From Glandiceps talaboti (taxonomy: Eukaryota; Hemichordata; Enteropneusta; Spengelidae), in contig NC_135564.1 of assembly GCF_964340395.1 (NCBI RefSeq), forward strand, positions 20,324,107 to 20,388,106: a DNA stretch of 64,000 nt, in the 5' to 3' direction. The translations under genes and the position numbers were made by a program. The notes beneath the pieces are model-generated. The model did not search any database. It saw only the letters and a program-made list of their open reading frames with translations, and was not told the DNA's origin. Positions 46,270 to 61,430 of the stretch are shown piece by piece. Within the stretch, counting starts at the first letter, position 1. Every line of letters starts with the position of its first letter.

Positions 46270-48325
46270 TCCTGGCCTATTTGGTATACAGTAAAACACA
46301 CCATCCTGGCCTATTTGGTATACAGTAAAACATACCATCCTGGCCCACTTAGTATACAGTAAAACATACCATCCTGGCCCACTTAGTATACAGTAAAACA
46401 TACCATCCTGGCCCATTTAGTATACAGTAAAACACACCATCCTGGCATATTTGGTATACAGTAAAACACACCATCCTGTCCTATTTGGTATACAGTAAAA
46501 CATACCATCCTGGCCTATTTGGTATACAGTAAAACATACCATTCTGGCCCATTTAGTATACAGTAAAACATACCATTCTGGCCCACTAAATTAGTATACA
46601 GTAAAACATACCATCCTGTCCTATTTGGTATACAGTAAAACATACCATCCTGGCCCATTTAGTATAGAGTAAAACACAACCTCCTGGCCCATTTGGTATA
46701 CAGTAAAACATACCATCCTGGCCAATTTAGTATACAGTAAAACATACTATCCTGGCCCATTTAGTATACAGTAAAACACACCATCCTGGCCCATTTAGTA
46801 TACAGTAAAACACACCATCCTGGTCTATTTGGTATACAGTAAAACACACCATCCTGGCCTATTTGGTATACAGTAAAACATACCATCCTGGCCCATTTAG
46901 TATACAGTAAAACACACCATCCTGGCATATTTGGTATACAGTAAAACACACCATCCTGTCCTATTTGGTATACAGTAAAACATACCATCCTGGCCTATTT
47001 GGTATACAGTAAAACATACCATTCTGGCCCATTTAGTATACAGTAAAACATACCATCCTGGCCTATTTAGTATACAGTAAAACATACCATTCTGGCCCAC
47101 TAAATTAGTATACAGTAAAACATACCATCCTGTCCTATTTGGTATACAGTAAAACATACCCTCCTGGCCTATTTGGTATACAGTAAAACATACCATCCTG
47201 TCCTATTTGGTATACAGTAAAACACACCATCCTGGCCTATTTGGTATACAGTAAAACATACCATCCTGGCCCATTTAGTATACAGTAAAACATACCATCC
47301 TGGCCTATTTGGTATACAGTAAAACACACCATCCTGGCCTATTTGGTATACAGTAAAACATACCATCCTGGCCCACTTAGTATACAGTAAAACATACCAT
47401 CCTGGCCCACTTAGTATACAGTAAAACATACCATCCTGGCCCATTTAGTATACAGTAAAACACACCATCCTGGCATATTTGGTATACAGTAAAACACACC
47501 ATCCTGTCCTATTTGGTATACAGTAAAACATACCATCCTGGCCTATTTGGTATACAGTAAAACATACCATTCTGGCCCATTTAGTATACAGTAAAACATA
47601 CCATTCTGGCCCACTAAATTAGTATACAGTAAAACATACCATCCTGTCCTATTTGGTATACAGTAAAACATACCATCCTGGCCCATTTAGTATAGAGTAA
47701 AACACAACCTCCTGGCCCATTTGGTATACAGTAAAACATACCATCCTGGCCCATTTAGTATACAGTAAAACATACTATCCTGGCCCATTTAGTATACAGT
47801 AAAACACACCATCCTGGCCCATTTAGTATACAGTAAAACACACCATCCTGGTCTATTTGGTATACAGTAAAACACACCATCCTGGCCTATTTGGTATACA
47901 GTAAAACATACCATCCTGGCCCATTTAGTATACAGTAAAACACACCATCCTGGCATATTTGGTATACAGTAAAACACACCATCCTGTCCTATTTGGTATA
48001 CAGTAAAACATACCATCCTGGCCTATTTGGTATACAGTAAAACATACCATTCTGGCCCATTTAGTATACAGTAAAACATACCATCCTGGCCTATTTAGTA
48101 TACAGTAAAACATACCATTCTGGCCCACTAAATTAGTATACAGTAAAACATACCATCCTGTCCTATTTGGTATACAGTAAAACATACCCTCCTGGCCTAT
48201 TTGGTATACAGTAAAACATACCATCCTGTCCTATTTGGTATACAGTAAAACACACCATCCTGGCCTATTTGGTATACAGTAAAACATACCATCCTGGCCC
48301 ATTTAGTATACAGTAAAACATACCA
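46270..48325. repeat. 1028-bp tandem block pair (30 units each) in the satellite
   Basis: 46270-47297 and 47298-48325 share unit order, including two 38-bp units per block (28 x 34 + 2 x 38 = 1028). The same block lies once at about 38300-39330. The extra copy therefore arose by duplication within the larger copy that is displaced by 7966 bp. Confidence 0.85.
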
Positions 48326-49149
48326 TTCTGGCCCATTTAGTATACAGTAAAACACACCATTCTGGCCCATTTGGTATACAGTAAAACACACCATTCTGGC
48401 CCATTTGGTATACAGTAAAACACACCATTCTGGCCCATTTAGTATAGAGTAAAACACAACCTCCTGGCCCATTTGGTATACAGTAAAACATACCATCCTG
48501 GCCCATTTAGTATACAGTAAAACACACCCTCCTGGCCCATTTAGTATACAGTAAAACACACCCTCCTGGCCCATTTGGTATACAGTAAAACACACCATCC
48601 TGGCCCATTTGGTATACAGTAAAACACACCATTCTGGCCAATTTAGTATACAGTAAAACACACCATCCTGGCATATTTGGTATACAGTAAAACACACCAT
48701 CCTGTCCTATTTGGTATACAGTAAAACATACCATCCTGGCCTATTTGGTATACAGTAAAACACACTATTCTGGCCCATTTAGTATACAGTAAAACATACC
48801 ATCCTGGCCTATTTAGTATACAGTAAAACATACCATTCTGGCCCATTTAGTATACAGTAAAACACACCATTCTGGCCCATTTAGTATACAGTAAAACATA
48901 CCATCCTGGCCCATTTAGTATACAGTAAAACATACCATCCTGGCCCATTTAGTATACAGTAAAACATACCATCCTGGCCTTTTTAGTATACAGTAAAACA
49001 TACCATCCTGGCCCATTTAGTATACAGTAAAACATACCATCCTGGCCCATTTAGTATACAGTAAAACATACCATCCTGGCCTATTTGGTATACAGTAAAA
49101 CATACCATCCTGGCCCATTTAGTATACAGTAAAACATACCATCCTGGCC

Positions 49150-52100
49150 CATTTAGTTTCCAGTAAAACATACCATCCTGTCCTATTTAGTATACAGTAA
49201 AACACACCATCCTGGCCCATTTAGTATACAGTAAAACATACCATCCTGGCCCATTTAGTATACAGTAAAACACACCATCCTGGCCTATTTGGTATACAGT
49301 AAAACATACCATCCTGGCCCATTTAGTATACAGTAAAACATACCATCCTGGCCCATTTAGTATACAGTAAAACACACCATCCTGGTCTATTTGGTATGCA
49401 GTAAAACATTTCATCCTGGCCCATTTAGTATACAGTAAAACACACCATCCTGGCCCATTTAGTATACAGTAAAACATACCATCCTGGTCTATTTGGTATA
49501 CAGTAAAACACACCATCCTGACCTATTTGGTATACAGTAAAACACACCATCCTGGCCCATTTAGTATACAGTAAAATACACCATCCTGGCCCATTTGGTA
49601 TACAGTAAAACACACCATCCTGAACTATTTGGTATACAGTAAAACACACCATCCTGGCCCATTTAGTATACAGTAAAACACACCATCCTGGTCTATTTGG
49701 TATGCAGTAAAACATTTCATCCTGGCCCATTTAGTATACAGTAAAACACACCATCCTGACCTATTTGGTATACAGTAAAACACACCATCCTGGCCCATTT
49801 GGTATACAGTAAAACACACCATCTTGACCTATTTGGTATACAGTAAAACACACCATCCTGGCCCATTGAGTATACAGTAAAACATACCATCCTGGCCCAT
49901 TTAGTATACAGTAAAACACACCATCTTGGCCCATTTAGTATACAGTAAAACACACCATCCTGGTCTATTTGGTATACAGTAAAACACACCATCCTGGCCC
50001 ATTTAGTATACAGTAAAACACACCATCCTGGCCCATTTGGTATACAGTAAAACACACCATCCTGACCTATTTGGTATACAGTAAAACACACCATCCTGGC
50101 CCATTTAGTATACAGTAAAACATACCATCCTGGCCCATTTAGTATACAGTAAAACACACCATCTTGGCCCATTTAGTATACAGTAAAACACACCATCCTG
50201 GTCTATTTGGTATACAGTAAAACACACCATCCTGGCCCATTTACTATACAGTAAAACACACCATCCTGGCCCATTTAGTATACAGTAAAACATACCATCC
50301 TGGCCCATTTAGTATACAGTAAAACACACCATCTTGGCCCATTTAATATACAGTAAAACACACCATCCTGGTCTATTTGGTATACAGTAAAACACACCAT
50401 CCTGGCCCATTTAGTATACAGTAAAACACACCCTCCTGGCCCATTTAGTATACAGTAAAACATACCATCCTGGCCTTTTTAGTATACAGTAAAACATACC
50501 ATCCTGGCCCATTTAGTATACAGTAAAACATACCATCCTGGCCCATTTAGTATACAGTAAAACATACCATCCTGGCCTATTTGGTATACAGTAAAACATA
50601 CCATCCTGGCCCATTTAGTATACAGTAAAACATACCATCCTGGCCCATTTAGTATACAGTAAAACATACCATCCTGGCCCATTTAGTTTCCAGTAAAACA
50701 TACCATCCTGTCCTATTTAGTATACAGTAAAACACACCATCCTGGCCCATTTAGTATACAGTAAAACATACCATCCTGGCCCATTTAGTATACAGTAAAA
50801 CACACCATCCTGGCCTATTTGGTATACAGTAAAACATACCATCCTGTCCCATTTAGTATACAGTAAAACATACCATCCTGGCCCATTTAGTATACAGTAA
50901 AACACACCATCCTGGTCTATTTGGTATGCAGTAAAACATTTCATCCTGGCCCATTTAGTATACAGTAAAACACACCATCCTGGCCCATTTAGTATACAGT
51001 AAAACATACCATCCTGGTCTATTTGGTATACAGTAAAACACACCATCCTGACCTATTTGGTATACAGTAAAACACACCATCCTGGCCCATTTAGTATACA
51101 GTAAAACACACCATCCTGGCCCATTTGGTATACAGTAAAACACACCATCCTGAACTATTTGGTATACAGTAAAACACACCATCCTGGCCCATTTAGTATA
51201 CAGTAAAACACACCATCCTGGTCTATTTGGTATGCAGTAAAACATTTCATCCTGGCCCATTTAGTATACAGTAAAACACACCATCCTGACCTATTTGGTA
51301 TACAGTAAAACACACAATCCTGGCCCATTTGGTATACAGTAAAACACACCATCTTGACCTATTTGGTATACAGTAAAACACACCATCCTGGCCCATTTAG
51401 TATACAGTAAAACATACCATCCTGGCCCATTTAGTATACAGTAAAACACACCATCTTGGCCCATTTAGTATACAGTAAAACACACCATCCTGGTCTATTT
51501 GGTATACAGTAAAACACACCATCCTGGCCCATTTAGTATACAGTAAAACACACCATCCTGGCCCATTTGGTATACAGTAAAACACACCATCCTGACCTAT
51601 TTGGTATACAGTAAAACACACCATCCTGGCCCATTTAGTATACAGTAAAACATACCATCCTGGCCCATTTAGTATACAGTAAAACACACCATCTTGGCCC
51701 ATTTAGTATACAGTAAAACACACCATCCTGGTCTATTTGGTATACAGTAAAACACACCATCCTGGCCCATTTACTATACAGTAAAACACACCATCCTGGC
51801 CCATTTAGTATACAGTAAAACATACCATCCTGGCCCATTTAGTATACAGTAAAACACACCATCTTGGCCCATTTAATATACAGTAAAACACACCATCCTG
51901 GTCTATTTGGTATACAGTAAAACACACCATCCTGGCCCATTTAGTATACAGTAAAACACACCCTCCTGGCCCATTTAGTATACAGTAAAACATACCATCC
52001 TGGCCTTTTTAGTATACAGTAAAACATACCATCCTGGCCCATTTAGTATACAGTAAAACATACCATCCTGGCCCATTTAGTATACAGTAAAACATACCAT

Positions 52101-52210
52101 CCTGGCCTATTTGGTATACAGTAAAACATACCATCCTGGCCCATTTAGTATACAGTAAAACATACCATCCTGGCCCATTTAGTTTCCAGTAAAACATACC
52201 ATCCTGTCCT
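49150..52210. repeat. 1530-bp tandem block pair (45 units each) in the satellite
   Basis: Variant patterns at 49187-50460 recur at 50717-51990 with a 1530-bp offset, for example the GGTATGCAG...ACATTTCATCC unit pairs and the GAACTATTTGG unit. One unit was gained between the two copies near 50.5-50.7 kb. Limits are approximate. Confidence 0.8.
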
Positions 52211-53739
52211 ATTTAGTATAGAGTAAAACACACCATCCTGGCCCATTTAGTATACAGTAAAACATACCATCCTGGCCCATTTAGTATACAGTAAAACACA
52301 CCATCCTGGCCTATTTGGTATACAGTAAAACATACCATCCTGGCCCATTTAGTATACAGTAAAACACACCATCTTGGCCCATTTAGTATACAGTAAAACA
52401 CACCATCCTGGTCTATTTGGTATACAGTAAAACACACCATCCTGGCCCATTTAGTATACAGTAAAACACACCATCCTGGCCCATTTGGTATACAGTAAAA
52501 CACACCATCCTGGCCTATTTGGTATACAGTAAAACATACCATCCTGGCCCATTTAGTATACAGTAAAACACACCATCTTGGCCCATTTAGTATACAGTAA
52601 AACACACCATCCTGGTCTATTTGGTATACAGTAAAACACACCATCCTGGCCCATTTAGTATACAGTAAAACACACCATCCTGGCCCATTTGGTATACAGT
52701 AAAACACACCATCCTGACCTATTTGGTATACAGTAAAACACACCATCCTGGCCCATTTAGTATACAGTAAAACACACCATCCTGGTCTATTTAGTATACA
52801 GTAAAACACACCATCCTGGCCCATTTACTATACAGTAAAACACACCATCCTGGCCCATTTAGTATACAGTAAAACATACCATCCTGGCCCATTTAGTATA
52901 CAGTAAAACACACCATCTTGGCCCATTTAGTATACAGTAAAACACACCATCCTGGTCTATTTGGTATACAGTAAAACACACCATCCTGGCCCATTTAGTA
53001 TACAGTAAAACACACCCTCCTGGCCCATTTAGTATACAGTAAAACATACCATCCTGGCCTTTTTAGTATACAGTAAAACATACCATCCTGGCCCATTTAG
53101 TATACAGTAAAACATACCATCCTGGCCCATTTAGTATACAGTAAAACATACCATCCTGGCCTATTTGGTATACAGTAAAACATACCATCCTGGCCCATTT
53201 AGTATACAGTAAAACATACCATCCTGGCCCATTTAGTTTCCAGTAAAACATACCATCCTGTCCTATTTAGTATAGAGTAAAACACACCATCCTGGCCGAT
53301 TTAGTATACAGTAAAACATACCATCCTGGCCCATTTAGTATACAGTAAAACACACCATCCTGGCCTATTTGGTATACAGTAAAACATACCATCCTGGCCC
53401 ATTTAGTATACAGTAAAACATACCATCCTGGCCTATTTAGTTTCCAGTAAAACATACCATCCTGGCCCATGTAGTATAGAGTAAAACACACCATCCTGGC
53501 CCATTTAGTATACAGTAAAACATACCATCCTGGCCTATTTAGTATACAGTAAAACACACCATCCTGGCCTATTTGGTATACAGTAAAACATACCATCCTG
53601 GCCCATTTAGTATACAGTAAAACATACCATCCTGGCCCATTTAGTATACAGTAAAACACACCATCCTGGTCTATTTGGTATGCAGTAGAACATTTCATCC
53701 TGGCCCATTTAGTATACAGTAAAACACACCATCCTGGCC

Positions 53740-56430
53740 CATTTAGTATACAGTAAAACATACCATCCTGGCCCATGTAGTATACAGTAAAACACACCAT
53801 CCTGGTCTATTTGGTATACAGTAAAACACACCATCCTGACCTATTTGATATACAGTAAAACACACCATCCTGGCCCATTTAGTATACAGTAAAACACACC
53901 ATCCTGGCCCATTTGGTATACAGTAAAACACACCATCCTGAACTATTTGGTATACAGTAAAACACACCATCCTGGCCCATTTAGTATACAGTAAAACACA
54001 CCATCCTGGTCTATTTGGTATGCAGTAAAACATTTCATCCTGGCCCATTTAGTATACAGTAAAACACACCATCCTGACCTATTTGGTATACAGTAAAACA
54101 CACCATCCTGGTCTATTTGGTATACAGTAAAACACACCATCCTGGCCCATTTGGTATAAAGTAAAACACACCATCCTGGCCCATTTAGTATACAGTAAAA
54201 CACACCATCCTGACCTATTTGGTATACAGTAAAACACACCATCCTGGCCCATTTAGTATACAGTAAAACATACCATCCTGGCCCATTTAGTATACAGTAA
54301 AACACACCATCTTGGCCCATTTAGTATACAGTAAAACACACCATCCTGGTCTATTTGGTATACAGTAAAACACACCATCCTGGCCCATTTAGTATACAGT
54401 AAAACACACCATCCTGGCCCATTTGGTATACAGTAAAACACACCATCCTGACCTATTTGGTATACAGTAAAACACACCATCCTGGCCCATTTAGTATACA
54501 GTAAAACATACCATCCTGGCCCATTTAGTATACAGTAAAACACACCATCTTGGCCCATTTAGTATACAGTAAAACACACCATCCTGGTCTATTTGGTATA
54601 CAGTAAAACACACCATCCTGGCCCATTTAGTATACAGTAAAACACACCATCCTGGCCCATTTAGTATACAGTAAAACATACCATCCTGGCCCATTTAGTA
54701 TACAGTAAAACACACCATCTTGGCCCACTTAGTATACAGTAAAACATACCATCCTGGCCTATTTAGTATACAGTAAAACATACCATCCTGGCCCATTTAG
54801 TATACAGTAAAACACACCATCCTGGCCCATTTAGTATACAGTAAAACACACCCTCCTGGCCCATTTAGTATACAGTAAAACACACCCTCCTGGCCCATTT
54901 GGTATACAGTAAAACACACCATCCTGGCCCATTTGGTATACAGTAAAACACACCATCCTGGCCCATTTAGTATACAGTAAAACACACCCTCCTGGCCCAT
55001 TTAGTATACAGTAAAACACACCCTCCTGGCCCATTTGGTATACAGTAAAGCATACCATCCTCGCCCATTTGGTATACAGTAAAACATACCATCCTGGCCC
55101 ATTTAGTATACAGTAAAACACACCATCCTGGCCCATTTAGTATACAGTAAAACACACCATCCTGGCCCATTTGGTATACAGTAAAACACACCATCCTGAA
55201 CTATTTGGTATACAGTAAAACACACCATCCTGGCCCATTTAGTATACAGTAAAACACACCATCCTGGTCTATTTGGTATGCAGTAAAACATTTCATCCTG
55301 GCCCATTTAGTATACAGTAAAACACACCATCCTGACCTATTTGGTATACAGTAAAACACACCATCCTGGTCTATTTGGTATACAGTAAAACACACCATCC
55401 TGGCCCATTTGGTATAAAGTAAAACACACCATCCTGGCCCATTTAGTATACAGTAAAACACACCATCCTGGCCTATTTGGTATACAGTAAAACACACCAT
55501 CCTGGCCCATTTAGTATACAGTAAAACATACCATCCTGGCCCATTTAGTATACAGTAAAACACACCATCTTGGCCCATTTAGTATACAGTAAAACACACC
55601 ATCCTGGTCTATTTGGTATACAGTAAAACACACCATCCTGGCCCATTTAGTATACAGTAAAACACACCATCCTGGCCCATTTGGTATACAGTAAAACACA
55701 CCATCCTGACCTATTTGGTATACAGTAAAACACACCATCCTGGCCCATTTAGTATACAGTAAAACATACCATCCTGGCCCATTTAGTATACAGTAAAACA
55801 CACCATCTTGGCCCATTTAGTATACAGTAAAACACACCATCCTGGTCTATTTGGTATACAGTAAAACACACCATCCTGGCCCATTTAGTATACAGTAAAA
55901 CACACCATCCTGGCCCATTTAGTATACAGTAAAACATACCATCCTGGCCCATTTAGTATACAGTAAAACACACCATTTTGGCCCACTTAGTATACAGTAA
56001 AACATACCATCCTGGCCTATTTAGTATACAGTAAAACATACCATCCTGGCCCATTTAGTATACAGTAAAACACACCATCCTGGCCCATTTAGTATACAGT
56101 AAAACACACCCTCCTGGCCCATTTAGTATACAGTAAAACACACCCTCCAGGCCCATTTGGTATACAGTAAAGCACACCATCCTGGCCCATTTGGTATACA
56201 GTAAAACACACCATCCTGGCCCATTTAGTATACAGTAAAACACACCCTCCTGGCCCATTTAGTATACAGTAAAACACACCCTCCTGGCCCATTTGGTATA
56301 CAGTAAAGCATACCATCCTGGCCCATTTGGTATACAGTAAAACATACCATCCTGGCCCATTTAGTATACAGTAAAACACACCATCCTGGCCCATTTAGTA
56401 TACAGTAAAACATACCATCCTGGCCCACTT
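53740..56430. repeat. 1258-bp tandem block pair (37 units each) in the satellite
   Basis: The order of units in about 53943-55190 repeats in 55201-56450, including GGTATAAAGTA near 54150 and 55408, and the run of CCCTCC units. The first copy is also found again near 62521-63272 (offset 8578). Confidence 0.8.
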
Positions 56431-57756
56431 AGTATACAGTAAAACATACCATCCTGGCCCATTTGGTTTACAGTAAAACATACCATCCTGGCCCATTTAG
56501 TATACAGTAAAACACACCATCCTGGCCCATTTAGTATACTGTAAAACATACCATCCTGGCCTATTTAGTATACAGTAAAACACACCCTCCTGGCCCATTT
56601 GGTATACAGTAAAGCATACGATCCTGGCCCATTTGGTATACAGTAAAACACACCCTCCTGGCCCATTTAGTATACAGTAAAACACACCATCCTGGCCCAT
56701 TTGGTATACAGTAAAGCATACCATCCTGGCCCATTTGGTATACAGTAAAACATACCATCCTGGCCCATTTAGTATACAGTAAAACACACCATCCTGGCCC
56801 ATTTAGTATACAGTAAAACATACCATCCTGGCCCACTTAGTATACAGTAAAACATACCATCCTGGCCCATTTAGTATACAGTAAAACATACCATCCTGGC
56901 CCATTTAGTATAGAGTAAAACACACCATCCTGGCCCATTTAGTATACAGTAAAACACACCCTCCTGGCCCATTTAGTATACAGTAAAACACACCCTCCTG
57001 GCCCATTTGGTATACAGTAAAGCATACCATCCTGGCCCATTTGGTATACAGTAAAACATACCATCCTGGCCCATTTATAGTATACAGTAAAACACACCAT
57101 CCTGGCCCATTTAGTATACAGTAAAACATACCATCCTGGCCCACTTAGTATACAGTAAAACATACCATCCTGGCCCATTTGGTTTACAGTAAAACATACC
57201 ATCCTGGCCCATTTAGTATACAGTAAAACACACCATCCTGGCCCATTTAGTATACTGTAAAACATACCATCCTGGCCTATTTAGTATACAGTAAAACACA
57301 CCCTCCTGGCCCATTTGGTATACAGTAAAGCATACCATCCTGGCCCATTTGGTATACAGTAAAACACACCCTCCTGGCCCATTTAGTATACAGTAAAACA
57401 CACCGTCCTGGCCCATTTGGTATACAGTAAAGCATACCATCCTGGCGCATTTGGTATACAGTAAAACATACCATCCTGGCCCATTTAGTATACAGTAAAA
57501 CACACCATCCTGGCCCATTTAGTATACAGTAAAACATACCATCCTGGCCCACTTAGTATACAGTAAAACATACCATCCTGGCCCATTTAGTATACAGTAA
57601 AACATACCATCCTGGCCCATTTAGTATACAGTAAAACATACCATCCTGGCCCATTTAGTATACAGTAAAACATACCATCCTGGCCCACTTAGTATACAGT
57701 AAAACATACCATCCTGGCCCATTTGGTTTACAGTAAAACATACCATCCTGGCCCAT

Positions 57757-60700
57757 TTAGTATACAGTAAAACACACCATCCTGGCCCATTTAGTATACT
57801 GTAAAACATACCATCCTGGCCTATTTAGTATACAGTAAAACATACCGTCCTGTCCTATTTGGTATACAGTAAAACATACCATCCTGGCCCATTTAGTATA
57901 CAGTAAAACACACCCTCCTGGCCCATTTGGTATACAGTAAAACATACCATCCTGGCCCATTTAGTATACAGTAAAACACACCCTCCTGGCCCATTTAGTA
58001 TACAGTAAAACACACCATCCTGGCCCATTTGGTATACAGTAAAACATACCATCCTGGCCCATTTGGTATACAGTAAAACACACCATTCTGGCCCATTTAG
58101 TATACAGTAAAACATACCATCCTGTCCTATTTGGTATACAGTAAAATATACCATCCTGGCCCATTTCGTATACAGTAAAACACACCATCCTGTCCTATTT
58201 GGTATACAGTAAAACACACCATCCTGGCCTATTTGGTATACAGTAAAACATACCATCCTGGCCCATTTAGTATACAGTAAAACATACCATCCTGGCCTTT
58301 TTGGTATACAGTAAAACACACCATCCTGGCCCATTTGGTATAAAGTAAAACACACCATCCTGGCCTATTTGGTATACAGTAAAACATACCATCCTGGCCT
58401 ATTTGGTATACAGTAAAACACACCATCCTGGCCTATTTGGTATACAGTAAAACATACCATCCTGGCCCACTTAGTATACAGTAAAACATACCATCCTGGC
58501 CCACTTAGTATACAGTAAAACATACCATCCTGGCCCATTTAGTATACAGTAAAACACACCATCCTGGCATATTTGGTATACAGTAAAACACACCATCCTG
58601 TCCTATTTGGTATACAGTAAAACGTACCATCCTGGCCTATTTGGTATACAGTAAAACATACCATTCTGGCCCATTTAGTATACAGTAAAACATACCATTC
58701 TGGCCCACTAAATTAGTATACAGTAAAACATACCATCCTGTCCTATTTGGTATACAGTAAAACATACCCTCCTGGCCTATTTGGTATACAGTAAAACATA
58801 CCATCCTGGCCCATTTAGTATAGAGTAAAACACAACCTCCTGGCCCATTTGGTATACAGTAAAACATACCATCCTGGCCCATTTAGTATACAGTAAAACA
58901 TACTATCCTGGCCCATTTAGTATACAGTAAAACACACCATCCTGGTCCATTTAGTATACAGTAAAACACACCATCCTGGTCTATTTGGTATACAGTAAAA
59001 CACACCATCCTGGCCTATTTGGTATACAGTAAAACATACCATCCTGGCCCATTTAGTATACAGTAAAACACACCATCCTGGCATATTTGGTATACAGTAA
59101 AACACACCATCCTGTCCTATTTGGTATACAGTAAAACATACCATCCTGGCCTATTTGGTATACAGTAAAACATACCATTCTGGCCCATTTAGTATACAGT
59201 AAAACATACCATCCTGGCCTATTTAGTATACAGTAAAACATACCATTCTGGCCCACTAAATTAGTATACAGTAAAACATACCATCCTGTCCTATTTGGTA
59301 TACAGTAAAACATACCCTCCTGGCCTATTTGGTATACAGTAAAACATACCATCCTGTCCTATTTGGTATACAGTAAAACACACCATCCTGGCCTATTTGG
59401 TATACAGTAAAACATACCATCCTGGCCCATTTAGTATACAGTAAAACATACCATTCTGGCCCATTTAGTATACAGTAAAACACACCATTCTGGCCCATTT
59501 GGTATACAGTAAAACACACCATTCTGGCCCATTTGGTATACAGTAAAACACACCATTCTGGCCCATTTAGTATAGAATAAAACACAACCTCCTGGCCCAT
59601 TTGGTATACAGTAAAACACACCATCCTGGCCCATTTAGTATACAGTAAAACACACCCTCCTGGCCCATTTAGTATACAGTAAAACACACCCTCCTGGCCC
59701 ATTTGGTATACAGTAAAACACACCATCCTGGCCCATTTGGTATACAGTAAAACACACCATTCTGGCCAATTTAGTATACAGTAAAACACACCATCCTGGC
59801 ATATTTGGTATACAGTAAAACACACCATCCTGTCCTATTTGGTATACAGTAAAACATACCATTCTGGCCCATTTAGTATATAGTAAAACACACCATTCTG
59901 GCCCATTTAGTATACAGTAAAACATACCATCCTGGCCCATTTAGTATACAGTAAAACATACCATCCTGGCCCATTTAGTATACAGTAAAACATACCATCC
60001 TGGCCTTTTTAGTATACAGTAAAACATACCATCCTGGCCCATTTAGTATACAGTAAAACATACCATCCTGGACCATTTAGTATACAGTAAAACATACCAT
60101 CCTGGCCTATTTGGTATACAGTAAAACATACCATCCTGGCCCATTTAGTATACAGTAAAACATACCATCCTGGCCTATTTAGTTTCCAGTAAAACATACC
60201 ATCCTGTCCTATTTAGTATACAGTAAAACACCCCATCCTGGCCCATTTAGTATACAGTAAAACATACCATCCTGGCCCATTTAGTATACAGTAAAACACA
60301 CCATCCTGGCCTATTTGGTATACAGTAAAACATACCATCCTGGCCCATTTAGTATACAGTAAAACATACCATCCTGGCCCATTTAGTATACAGTAAAACA
60401 CACCATCCTGGTCTATTTGGTATGCAGTAAAACATTTCATCCTGGCCCATTTAGTATACAGTAAAACACACCATCCTGGCCCATTTAGTATACAGTAAAA
60501 CATACCATCCTGGTCTATTTGGTATACAGTAAAACACACCATCCTGACCTATTTGGTATACAGTAAAACACACCATCCTGGCCCATTTAGTATACAGTAA
60601 AACACACCATCCTGGCCCATTTGGTATACAGTAAAACACACCATCCTGAACTATTTGGTATACAGTAAAACACACCATCCTGGCCCATTTAGTATACAGT

Positions 60701-61430
60701 AAAACACACCATCCTGGTCTATTTGGTATGCAGTAAAACATTTCATCCTGGCCCATTTAGTATACAGTAAAACACACCATCCTGACCTATTTGGTATACA
60801 GTAAAACACACCATCCTGGTCTATTTGGTATACAGTAAAACACACCATCCTGGCCCATTTGGTATACAGTAAAACACACCATCTTGACCTATTTGGTATA
60901 CAGTAAAACACACCATCCTGGCCCATTTAGTATACAGTAAAACATACCATCCTGGCCCATTTAGTATACAGTAAAACACACCATCTTGGCCCATTTAGTA
61001 TACAGTAAAACACACCATCCTGGTCTATTTGGTATACAGTAAAACACACCATCCTGGCCCATTTAGTATACAGTAAAACACACCATCCTGGCCCATTTGG
61101 TATACAGTAAAACACACCATCCTGACCTATTTGGTATACAGTAAAACACACCATCCTGGCCCATTTAGTATACAGTAAAACATACCATCCTGGCCCATTT
61201 AGTATACAGTAAAACACACCATCTTGGCCCATTTAGTATACAGTAAAACACACCATCCTGGTCTATTTGGTATACAGGAAAACACACCATCCTGGCCCAT
61301 TTACTATACAGTAAAACACACCATCCTGGCCCATTTAGTATACAGTAAAACATACCATCCTGGCCCATTTAGTATACAGTAAAACACACCATCTTGGCCC
61401 ATTTAGTATACAGTAAAACACACCATCCTG
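57757..61430. repeat. Large displaced copy of earlier satellite segments
   Basis: 57757-59150 repeats the unit order of about 37669-39000 and 45635-46990. 59325-61430 repeats 48197-50300 with an 11128-bp offset (327 x 34 + 10), shrinking to 11026 after loss of three units near 59.9 kb. Differences of 10 bp from a multiple of 34 are accounted for by two 38-bp units and the 36-bp unit. Confidence 0.82.
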